64,000 bases of DNA from Actinomadura violacea (GTDB lineage Bacteria; Actinomycetota; Actinomycetes; Streptosporangiales; Streptosporangiaceae). The notes under the pieces were generated by a model that had not been told where the DNA came from, made no database searches, and was given only the letters and a program-made list of their open reading frames with translations. Both the position numbers and the translations under genes were made by a program. The stretch lies in assembly GCF_017573465.1 (NCBI RefSeq), contig NZ_JAGEPF010000010.1, positions 1 to 64,000 on the forward strand, given 5' to 3'. Shown here one piece after another: positions 15,920 through 23,221 of this stretch; position 1 is the stretch's first letter; every line of letters begins with the position of its first letter.

Positions 15920-15935
15920 CAGGACAAATGTCCTG
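15920..15935. promoter_or_regulatory. Perfect 7-2-7 palindrome, probable DesR-like regulator site
   Basis: CAGGACA-AA-TGTCCTG is a perfect inverted repeat in the 128-bp gap between the ABC operon and the divergent AAA protein gene. Its centre is 68 bp from the ABC start. A further half-site, GGACAGGACT, lies at 15951-15960. The same layout, CATGACA-GA-TGTCATG, precedes the ATPase-HK-RR locus at 55.5 kb. Confidence 0.65.
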
Positions 15936-15988
15936 GTCCCCCGGCGGGGTGGACAGGACTCCCGACCGAACGGCGCCCACCGGAGTCA

Positions 15989-18640
15989 ATGAACGCGGCG
16001 CGGGGAGTCCCGTTCGGGCCTGTCCTGCGCTTTACTCGCTTATTGATGGCTTTGTTTGGCAGGTCCCGCTCCCGCCCGGCGAAGGACGCCGCGGCACGGG
16101 ATCTCTTCGAGCGCCTGCGCTGGCGCTACTTCCAGGTCCCGGCGGGGCTGCGCTTCCTCGGCGGGGTCCTGCTGATCGTGCTGGTGCTGGCGGCGGTGGT
16201 CGTGGCCGACGGCCCGGTCCTCGGCGCGGCGGCGCTCGCGGTCGTGCTGCTCATCGTCGTCCACCTGACGCTGCGCTCGCCGACGGGGATGGCGGTCGTC
16301 GCGGTCGTCGCGTCGTGGCTGGCGCTGTCGGTGCCGCTGGGGCGGCTGTACCCGGACGACGGCCGGCCGCCCTATCTGCGCCCCGAACCGCTGCTCGCGC
16401 TGCTCGTCCTGCCGGTGGCGTTCATGGCGTTCCGCCTGCGCGGGTACGCGCCGTGGCGGACGGCGCTGCTCGCGCTCGGCGCCGCGGGCCTGGCGACCGC
16501 GGCGATCGCGCACCCGCTCCCGCAGGCGAGCGTCCTGCCGGGATGGGCCGCCGCCCTCGCGGTGCTCGCCTACCGCTGGGACCGGGCGCGGCGCGCGGTG
16601 CCCGCCGAGGCGTACGAGACCGGCTGGGTGCAGGAGCAGGCCACCCCGAAGGGGGACGTAGCGGTGGGATCTCGGCGGAACCCGTCCGGACCGGAGAAGC
16701 GCGACCGGCCGGACCGGCGCGATACCGGAGGGTCCGTGCGGCCTTCAGGCGGCGCCTCGCGCGACGACGCGGCCGGCCCGTCTTCGGGGGCGTCGGCGGC
16801 CGCGCAGGCGGCTCACCGGCCGCGTGCGGCCGCTCAGTCGGCCCCCGCGGCCGGCGTTCCGCAGGCGGCGGCGCCCGGGGACGTGCCGGGAGCGGACGAG
16901 CCGGGCATCTCGGTCGCGGAGGCGCTGGCCGAGCTCGAAGGCATGATCGGCTTGGAACCGGTCAAACGGCAGGTGCGCTCCATCGCCGCGTCCATCGAGG
17001 CCGCGCACATGCGCGCCGCGGCCGGCGTGCCTACGGAGAAGCCCATGCGGCACTTCGTGTTCGTGGGCCCGCCCGGCACGGGCAAGACCACGGTGGCGCG
17101 CGTCCTCGCGAAGATCTTCTATGCGTTCGGCCTGCTGCCCCAGCAGACGGTGGTGGAGGCCCACCGCGCCGACCTCGTCGGGGAGTTCCTGGGCGCCACC
17201 GCCATCAAGACCAACCGCCTCGTCGACTCCGCCCTCGGCGGCCTGCTGTTCATCGACGAGGCGTACGCGCTCGTCAACTCCGCCGAAGGCCAGCCCGACA
17301 GGTTCGGCGACGAGGCCGTGCAGGCCCTCCTCAAGCGCGCCGAGGACGACCGCGACAACCTCGTGGTAATCCTCGCCGGATACGACGCGCAGATGGAGGA
17401 GTTCCTCGGCTCCAACCCCGGGCTCGCGTCCCGCTTCGGTACCCGCGTCCACTTCCCGTCCTACCGGCCCGCAGAGCTGCTGCAGATCGCCGAGTACCAC
17501 ACGGGCCTCCGTGAGGACCGGCTCTCGCCCGACGCCCGCCGGCGGCTGTCCACCCGTTTCGAGGAGGTCGAACGCCGCGGCATCGTCGACGAACTGGGCA
17601 ACGGCAGGTTCGTCCGCACGCTGACCGAGGCGGCGGCGCGCGCGCGGGACGTACGGGTCGTCGACGCCGTCGCCTCGTCCGGCGAACCCGCCACGCCCAG
17701 TGCGGACGACCTCGTCACCGTCCGCGAGGAGGACGTCGAGACGGCCTTCGCCGAGGTGACCGAGCGGTACCGCGGCTACGCCGAGACTCCGACGCTGGAC
17801 GAGGCGCTCGGCTCGCTGGACGCGATGATCGGCTTGGAGCCGGTCAAGCGGCAGGTCCGCGAGATCGCCGCGCAGCTGCAGGTGGCGCGGATGCGCCGCG
17901 AGCAGGGCCTGGTCACCCGTCCGCCGACCCGGCATTTCGTGTTCACCGGCCCCCCGGGAACCGGCAAGACGACGGTCGCGCGCGTCCTCGGCCGGATCTT
18001 CGCCGCGTTCGGGCTGCTCGCCCGCCCCGAGGTGGTCGAGGCGCAGCGTGCGGACCTCGTGGGCGAGCACCTCGGCGCGACCGCCCTGAAGACGAACAAG
18101 GCGGTCGACTCGGCGCTCGGCGGGGTGCTGTTCATCGACGAGGCGTACGCGCTGACCAATCCCGGCTACTCGGGCGGAGACGCGTTCGGCGCCGAGGCGG
18201 TGCAGGTCCTGCTGAAGCGCGCCGAGGACGACAGGGACCGCCTCGTGGTCGTCCTCGCCGGATACGACACCGACATGGCCCGCTTCCTGGCGTCCAACCC
18301 CGGGCTCGCTTCCCGCTTCGACGTCCGCGTGGACTTCCCCTCCTACGGCCCCGACGAGCTGCTGCGCATAGCGCAGCTCATAGCCGAGCAGGGCGGCGAC
18401 CAGTGGGAGGAACGCGCGCTCGACGACCTCGCACTGGTCTTCCAGCGCGTCTGCGGGACGGGCCGTATCGACGAGCTCGGCAACGGCCGCTTCGCCCGGT
18501 CGCTCTACGAGAAGGCGTGCGCGTGCCGGGCGCTGCGGGCGGCCGGGCTCGGATCCGCCGCGACCGCCGACGACCTGACAGTGCTCACCGCCGACGACGT
18601 GCGCGACGCCTTCGCCGAGCTCAGCCACCGCCTGGGCTGA
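15989..18640 (+). CDS. Membrane-anchored tandem AAA ATPase (CbxX/CfqX family)
   Basis: The 883-residue protein starts with about 200 residues holding five hydrophobic segments, then a charged Pro/Ala linker, then two CbxX/CfqX-type AAA modules. Walker A GPPGTGKTTVARVL occurs near residues 359 and 653 and Walker B FIDEAYAL follows in each; both have the sensor/arginine region LASNPGLASRF or LGSNPGLASRF. The family includes rubisco activase CbxX, SpoVK and the EccA ATPases of type VII secretion, but EccA has one AAA module and a TPR region, so the role here is unknown. The ATG at 15989 has a weak GGAG; an ATG at 16046 is an alternative. Both AAA copies keep their catalytic motifs. Confidence 0.85.
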   Translation: MNAARGVPFGPVLRFTRLLMALFGRSRSRPAKDAAARDLFERLRWRYFQVPAGLRFLGGVLLIVLVLAAVVVADGPVLGAAALAVVLLIVVHLTLRSPTGMAVVAVVASWLALSVPLGRLYPDDGRPPYLRPEPLLALLVLPVAFMAFRLRGYAPWRTALLALGAAGLATAAIAHPLPQASVLPGWAAALAVLAYRWDRARRAVPAEAYETGWVQEQATPKGDVAVGSRRNPSGPEKRDRPDRRDTGGSVRPSGGASRDDAAGPSSGASAAAQAAHRPRAAAQSAPAAGVPQAAAPGDVPGADEPGISVAEALAELEGMIGLEPVKRQVRSIAASIEAAHMRAAAGVPTEKPMRHFVFVGPPGTGKTTVARVLAKIFYAFGLLPQQTVVEAHRADLVGEFLGATAIKTNRLVDSALGGLLFIDEAYALVNSAEGQPDRFGDEAVQALLKRAEDDRDNLVVILAGYDAQMEEFLGSNPGLASRFGTRVHFPSYRPAELLQIAEYHTGLREDRLSPDARRRLSTRFEEVERRGIVDELGNGRFVRTLTEAAARARDVRVVDAVASSGEPATPSADDLVTVREEDVETAFAEVTERYRGYAETPTLDEALGSLDAMIGLEPVKRQVREIAAQLQVARMRREQGLVTRPPTRHFVFTGPPGTGKTTVARVLGRIFAAFGLLARPEVVEAQRADLVGEHLGATALKTNKAVDSALGGVLFIDEAYALTNPGYSGGDAFGAEAVQVLLKRAEDDRDRLVVVLAGYDTDMARFLASNPGLASRFDVRVDFPSYGPDELLRIAQLIAEQGGDQWEERALDDLALVFQRVCGTGRIDELGNGRFARSLYEKACACRALRAAGLGSAATADDLTVLTADDVRDAFAELSHRLG

Positions 18641-18686
18641 GCCCCGCCCGGCCGATTCCGTCGGTGGGGCGGTGTGTAATCAGGGG

Positions 18687-19772
18687 ATGATCCCGGTTAC
18701 GTGGGCGCAGGCACTGGCCTGGCGGATGCGTCGGCAGTTCGTCGAACCGCCGGGCGGCGCATCTGCCGTCGACATCGCACGGCGGCTGGCGGGCGTGCAG
18801 GCGCAGGTGGCCTCCGCCGCCGAGCTGGCCGTGGCGGTCCGCCAGGAGACGCCCCGGCCGGACGAGGTGGCGAGCGCGATCCTGGATGAGAGAACCCTCG
18901 TCAAGACGTGGGCCATGCGCGGCACGCTGCATCTGCTTCCAGCGGACGAGGCCGCCGCCTACCTGGTGTTGTGCGCGGCCATCCGCAACTGGGAGAAGCC
19001 CAGCTGGCAGCGGACCTTCGGCGCGACCCCCGCCGATCTGGAGGCGATCGCCGAGGCGGCGACCGCGGCGCTTGCGGGCGGGGGCGCGCTCACGCGCGAA
19101 GAACTGACCACCGCCGTGGTGGAGGAGACGGGCTCGCGGCACCTCGCCGAGGTGCTCGGCTCCGGCTGGGGCGTCCTGCTCAAGCCGCTGGCCTGGTGGG
19201 GTGTTCTCTGCTACGGGCCGTCGCAGGGGACACGGGTCACCTTCACAGCGCCGGAGCATTGGCTGCCGGCGTGGAAGGGGCTGCCTCCCGTGGACGAGGC
19301 CGCCCGTACGGTCGTCCACGCCTACCTCGGTGCGCACGGCCCGGCCACGCCCGAGATGTTCGACAACTGGCTCATGCGCAAGGGCAACCGGAAGAAGGAC
19401 GTCAAGAGCTGGTTCGACGCGGCTGCGGACGGGCTTGCCACGGTCGAGGTCGAAGGCGTGCCCATGTACATGCTGGAGGAGCACCGCGATGAACTGGCGG
19501 CGACCGCACCCGCCGCGTCGGTGCGGCTCCTGGGGGCGTTCGACCAGTACGTCCTAGGAGCGGGAACGGGCGCGTCGTACCTGGTCCCTGCGGAGCACCG
19601 TGCCGCGGTGAGCCGTACGGGCGGCTGGATATCGCCGGTCGTCGTCCACGAGGGGCGCGTCGCGGGAGTGTGGGAGGCGAAGGACGGCGACCTGGCCGTG
19701 ACCCCGTTCGAGGACCTTCCCGCAGGCCCGCTCGAAGCCGAGACCGCCCGCATGCGGCTGCTCTTGGCCTGA
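18687..19772 (+). CDS. Winged-helix AlkZ-like (HTH_42) DNA glycosylase family protein
   Basis: The 361-residue protein matches the winged-helix DNA-binding family that includes AlkZ, which excises crosslinked or alkylated bases and protects antibiotic producers from their own DNA-damaging products. The segment RLAGVQAQVASAAELAV contains a Q-x-Q motif like the AlkZ catalytic motif, and TWAMRGTLHLL is a family hallmark. No biosynthetic gene cluster is adjacent, so it is more likely a general repair member. The ATG at 18687 is chosen; an in-frame GTG at 18672 is an alternative. It starts 46 bp after the AAA gene. Confidence 0.75.
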   Translation: MIPVTWAQALAWRMRRQFVEPPGGASAVDIARRLAGVQAQVASAAELAVAVRQETPRPDEVASAILDERTLVKTWAMRGTLHLLPADEAAAYLVLCAAIRNWEKPSWQRTFGATPADLEAIAEAATAALAGGGALTREELTTAVVEETGSRHLAEVLGSGWGVLLKPLAWWGVLCYGPSQGTRVTFTAPEHWLPAWKGLPPVDEAARTVVHAYLGAHGPATPEMFDNWLMRKGNRKKDVKSWFDAAADGLATVEVEGVPMYMLEEHRDELAATAPAASVRLLGAFDQYVLGAGTGASYLVPAEHRAAVSRTGGWISPVVVHEGRVAGVWEAKDGDLAVTPFEDLPAGPLEAETARMRLLLA

Positions 19773-19836
19773 CCCATGGGTCGTCGCGTACCGAGCCCGG
19801 GACACCCCGGCGCGCAGCGCCGGCCGGTCGGCCGCA

Positions 19837-19842
19837 TAGGGT
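19837..19842 (+). promoter_or_regulatory. -10 box of the histidine phosphatase gene
   Basis: TAGGGT ends 7 nt before the GTG at 19850 and no ribosome site is visible, which fits leaderless expression and favours 19850 over the GTG at 19841. Confidence 0.5.
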
Positions 19843-19849
19843 GCCGTTC

Positions 19850-20545
19850 GTGGACGAGCGGGACGAGCCGGTCGAATACCGGCAGAAGCGTTATCAGCCG
19901 CCGGAAGGCGCGACCGAGCTGCTGCTGATCCGGCACGGCGCCTCCGCGCCGGCCCGTCCGGGCGCGCCGTTCCCGCTGGTGGACGGCCAGGGCGACCCCG
20001 AGCTGGCGCCCGAGGGCCGCGGGCAGGCCGACCGGGTCGCCGAGCGGCTGGCCTCGACCGCGCTGGACGCCCTCTACGTGACCCCGCTGCGGCGGACCGC
20101 GCAGACCGCCGCGCCGCTGGCGCGCAAGCTCGGCCTGGAGCCGCGCGTCGAGCCCGCCCTGCGCGAGGTGCATCTCGGCGAGTGGGAGGGCGGGCTGTTC
20201 CGCAAGAAGGTCGCCGACAACGACCCGGTCGCCCAGCGGATGGTGGCGGAGGAGCGCTGGGACGTCATCCCCGGCGCGGAGGGCGACGAGGCGTTCGCCG
20301 CCCGGGTCCGGGAGGGGCTCGGACGCGTCGCCGCGGCGCATCCCGGCGGGCGCGTGGCGGTGTTCACCCACGGCGGCGTCATCGGGCAGGCGCTCGCGGC
20401 CGCCACCGGGTCCAGGCCGTTCGCGTTCCTCACCCCCGACAACGGGTCGATCTCGGTGCTCGTGTGGATGAACGGCCTGTCGTCGATCCGCGGGTTCAAC
20501 GACGTCTCGCATCTGGACTGGTCCGCTCCCGCGCCGCTGTCCTGA
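19850..20545 (+). CDS. Histidine phosphatase (phosphoglycerate mutase-like) family protein
   Basis: The 231-residue protein carries the RHG catalytic motif (LLLIRHGASAP, near residue 27), a conserved arginine in TPLRRTAQTAAPLA, the acid in LREVHLGEWEGG and the second histidine in AVFTHGGVIGQAL. These form the phosphohistidine active site of the superfamily. Substrates range from sugar phosphates to phosphoproteins; nothing here identifies one. It follows the AlkZ-like gene by 77 bp and has its own promoter. Confidence 0.88.
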   Translation: MDERDEPVEYRQKRYQPPEGATELLLIRHGASAPARPGAPFPLVDGQGDPELAPEGRGQADRVAERLASTALDALYVTPLRRTAQTAAPLARKLGLEPRVEPALREVHLGEWEGGLFRKKVADNDPVAQRMVAEERWDVIPGAEGDEAFAARVREGLGRVAAAHPGGRVAVFTHGGVIGQALAAATGSRPFAFLTPDNGSISVLVWMNGLSSIRGFNDVSHLDWSAPAPLS

Positions 20546-20578
20546 CCGGTGTCCAGGCGTCGCGCTCTGGGACGGCCG

Positions 20579-21427
20579 TCAGGTCCGGAACCGGACGTGC
20601 TGGCCGGGCCGCAGTTGCGCCGCGTCCGGCACCGACACGGAGGCGAGGACCGCGACGACGGGGTAGCCGCCGGTCGTCGGATGGTCGGCCAGGAAGACGA
20701 TCGGCAGGCCACTGGGCGGCACCTGGATCGAGCCGGTGACCATCCCCTCGCTGCCGAGTTCCCCATCACGCGACCTGGTCAGCGGCGGCCCGTCGAGCCG
20801 GACGCCCACCCGGTTGCTGTCGGGCGACACCTGGTAGGGCGCTGAGGTGAGCGTGGCCATCGCGTCCTCGGTGAACCAGTCGCTCCGCGGTCCGGCCAGG
20901 ACGCGCAGTATCGGCGTCTCGTGCATGCGCGGGGCCGGAGCCACGTCCACGGTGATGGCGCCCAGTTCCGTTGACGCTCCGACCGGTAGCCGGACGCCCG
21001 CCGACAGTGGCGCGGGCCCGAGCCCTGACAGCAGATCGGTGGACCTGCTACCCAGCGCCCGGTCCGCCGTTATGCCGCCGCGCACGGCGAGGTAACTGCG
21101 CAGGCCACGTGCAGGCGTGCCGAGTTCCAATACGCCTCCGCGCCGCACATGGAACGGAGCGTTCGTCCCCTGCGCGCGCCCGTCGACGCACACAGGCAAC
21201 GGCGCGCCCGTAACGGCCGCCCAAGCCGCCCTGTGAAAGCGCATAGAGCCGCCGCCGAAGGTGAACTCCACGCACGCCGCGTCCTCAGGATTGCCGACGA
21301 GCCGGTTGGCGAGCCGCAGGGCGCGCTCGTCGGCCGCACCAGAATGCGGCACGCCGAGATGGGCGAGGCCGGGCCTGCCGAGATCCTGGACGGTCGCCAG
21401 CGGCCCGGGCCGGACGACCTCGATCAA
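20579..21427 (-). CDS. pxpC: 5-oxoprolinase subunit PxpC (biotin-dependent carboxyltransferase domain)
   Basis: The 282-residue protein is the AHS2/carboxyltransferase-C-like subunit (IEVVRPGPLATVQDLGRPGLAHLGVPHSGAAD start region, then GSMRFHRAAW and the terminal VFLADHPTTGGYPVVA). With PxpA and PxpB it cleaves 5-oxoproline (pyroglutamate) to glutamate using ATP. The start is a TTG at 21427 that overlaps the PxpB stop (TTGA), indicating coupling. It is the last gene of the pxpA-pxpB-pxpC operon and converges with the phosphatase gene. Confidence 0.9.
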   Translation of the reverse strand: MIEVVRPGPLATVQDLGRPGLAHLGVPHSGAADERALRLANRLVGNPEDAACVEFTFGGGSMRFHRAAWAAVTGAPLPVCVDGRAQGTNAPFHVRRGGVLELGTPARGLRSYLAVRGGITADRALGSRSTDLLSGLGPAPLSAGVRLPVGASTELGAITVDVAPAPRMHETPILRVLAGPRSDWFTEDAMATLTSAPYQVSPDSNRVGVRLDGPPLTRSRDGELGSEGMVTGSIQVPPSGLPIVFLADHPTTGGYPVVAVLASVSVPDAAQLRPGQHVRFRT

Positions 21428-22038
21428 GAGGGCTCCTCAGGGACGAACCGGACGCGCGTCCCCGGCCGCAGCAGCGACGGCGGTTCGCGCGTCACGTCCC
21501 ACAACGGCGCCCTGCTCCGGCCGAGGAGCCGCCAGCCGCCCGGCGACCGGGACGGGTAGACCGCCGCGTACGGCCCCGCGATCGCGACCGACCCCGCCGG
21601 GACCGCCGTGCGCGGCGACTCCCGGCGGGCCACGTGCAAGGCCGGGTCCAGCCCGGTCAGGTAGCCGAAGCCGGGGGAGAAGCCCAGGTAGGCGACCGTG
21701 TAGGCGGCGGACGCGTGCCGCCGGACGACCTCGTCGCGCGACAGGCCGGTGAGGCGCGCCACCTCGTCGAGGTCCTCGCCGTCGTAGAGCACCGGGATCT
21801 CGACCGGCTCCGCGCCGCCCTCCGCGTCCGCGGGCACCGGGAGGTCCGGCAGGCGGGCCGCGAGGCGGTCGAGGTCGGCGGCCGGGTCGGCCACCACCAG
21901 GACGGTCTGCTCACCGGGGACGACGTCCACGACGCCGGGCCAGGCCGCCTCGCGCAGCGCCGCGTTCAGCCGGTGGGCCGCCGCCAGGTCGCCGGTCTCC
22001 ACGAGCAGGGCCGTGTCACCGGCCCGCAGGACTCTCAC
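21424..22038 (-). CDS. pxpB: 5-oxoprolinase subunit PxpB
   Basis: This 204-residue AHS1/KipI-like protein contains the family segments TVAYLGFSPGFGYLTGLD and VPAGSVAIAGPYAAVYPSRSPGGWRLLG. It forms the 5-oxoprolinase with PxpC. The GTG at 22038 overlaps the PxpA stop codon (GTGA). KipI-type homologues can inhibit sporulation kinases in Bacillus, but with pxpA and pxpC side by side the metabolic role is the better reading. Confidence 0.9.
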   Translation of the reverse strand: MRVLRAGDTALLVETGDLAAAHRLNAALREAAWPGVVDVVPGEQTVLVVADPAADLDRLAARLPDLPVPADAEGGAEPVEIPVLYDGEDLDEVARLTGLSRDEVVRRHASAAYTVAYLGFSPGFGYLTGLDPALHVARRESPRTAVPAGSVAIAGPYAAVYPSRSPGGWRLLGRSRAPLWDVTREPPSLLRPGTRVRFVPEEPS

Positions 22039-22787
22039 GCGAACGGCTCCAGCGTGACCCCCGCGCCGGACAGCGCGGACCGGACCGCCTGTGCGAGCGC
22101 CACCGCGCCCAGTGTGTCGCCGTGCACGCAGATGGAGCGCGCCCTGAGCGACACCTCCGTTCCGTCCGCCGCGACGACCGTTCCGTCCACCGCCATGCGC
22201 ACGGCCCTCCGCACGACCTCGTCCGCATCGTGCACCACGGCGCCGGGCTCGCGGCGCGACACCAGCCCGCCGGACGGCGTGTAGGCGCGATCGGCGAAGC
22301 ACTCGGCCACCACCGTCAGCCCTTCGGCGACCTCGTGCACGGCCGACCCGGGAAGCGTCAGCAGCGGCAGCGTCGCGTCATAGGCCCGCACCGCGTCCGC
22401 GACCGCCGCGGCCTGAACGCCGTCGCGGGATATGCGGTTGTACAGCGCGCCGTGGGGCTTCACATAGGCGACGCGGCCGCCCTCCGTGCGCGCGATGCCG
22501 TCCAGGGCGGCGAGCTGGTAGAGGACCTCGGCGGTGAGCTCCGGCGCGGCCACGTCCATCTCGCGGCGGCCGAACCCCGCCAGGTCCCGGTAGGAGACCT
22601 GCGCGCCGATCGTCACCCCGCGCTCCACCGCCGCCGCGCACACACGGCGCATGATGAGCGGGTCGCCGGCATGGAACCCGCACGCCACGTTCGCGCTCGT
22701 GATGACGTCGAGCAGCGCCAGGTCGTCGCCCAGCTCCCAGATGCCGAACCCCTCACCGAGGTCGGCGTTGATGTCGATGACCGCCAT
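22035..22787 (-). CDS. pxpA: 5-oxoprolinase subunit PxpA (LamB/YcsF family)
   Basis: The 250-residue protein begins IDINADLGEGFGIWELGDD, the LamB/YcsF signature with metal- and substrate-binding acids, and continues with ANVACGFHAGDP and VKPHGALYNRI. It is the first gene of the operon whose products recycle 5-oxoproline, a damage product of glutamine and glutamate. The ATG at 22787 is preferred to an in-frame TTG at 22793. No riboswitch or operator is evident in the 65 bp before it. Confidence 0.92.
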   Translation of the reverse strand: MAVIDINADLGEGFGIWELGDDLALLDVITSANVACGFHAGDPLIMRRVCAAAVERGVTIGAQVSYRDLAGFGRREMDVAAPELTAEVLYQLAALDGIARTEGGRVAYVKPHGALYNRISRDGVQAAAVADAVRAYDATLPLLTLPGSAVHEVAEGLTVVAECFADRAYTPSGGLVSRREPGAVVHDADEVVRRAVRMAVDGTVVAADGTEVSLRARSICVHGDTLGAVALAQAVRSALSGAGVTLEPFA

Positions 22788-22852
22788 GCCCAAGACCTAC
22801 CACCGATGGGCCCGCCGCAGACCGGGCGGCCCACCCGCTCGCGACGGCCGCC

Positions 22853-23221
22853 TCAGACCGATTCCTCGCGCACGTCCTCGACCTCGTGCTTGGACGCCCA
22901 CGCCTGGTAGACGCCGCGGTCGAACAGCTCCAGCCCGAGGCCCTCGGCCACCGGCGCCTTCCCGCCGGTGTACTCCACGCGCAGCCACCCCTGGTGCTCG
23001 CCGAGCACCACGAACGGCTCGCCGCGCCACGTGCAGTACGTGCTGACGTACCGCACGTCCTCGGCCTCGGAGGCCGGGACCACCTGCACGAACCGGCCCG
23101 GCCCGATCTGCCGGAACCCGTCGGCGTGCTCGCCCACGTAGAGCCGCACATGGTCGCCGTCCGGGCTGGCCTCGTACTCGGTGCCGCGCCAGCGCGCGAA
23201 GAAGCCGTGCCGGATCCTCAT
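22853..23221 (-). CDS. Hypothetical protein at the end of the TY-Chap/SseB-like cluster
   Basis: The 122-residue protein starts MRIRHGFFARWRGTEYEAS and is rich in aromatic and charged residues spread as in a small beta-sheet fold; no signal peptide or membrane segment is present. I do not recognise its family. The ATG overlaps the stop codon of the large protein upstream (ATGA), so the two are translationally coupled and probably act together, for example as partner or immunity-like protein; this is inference from context only. Confidence 0.75.
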   Translation of the reverse strand: MRIRHGFFARWRGTEYEASPDGDHVRLYVGEHADGFRQIGPGRFVQVVPASEAEDVRYVSTYCTWRGEPFVVLGEHQGWLRVEYTGGKAPVAEGLGLELFDRGVYQAWASKHEVEDVREESV

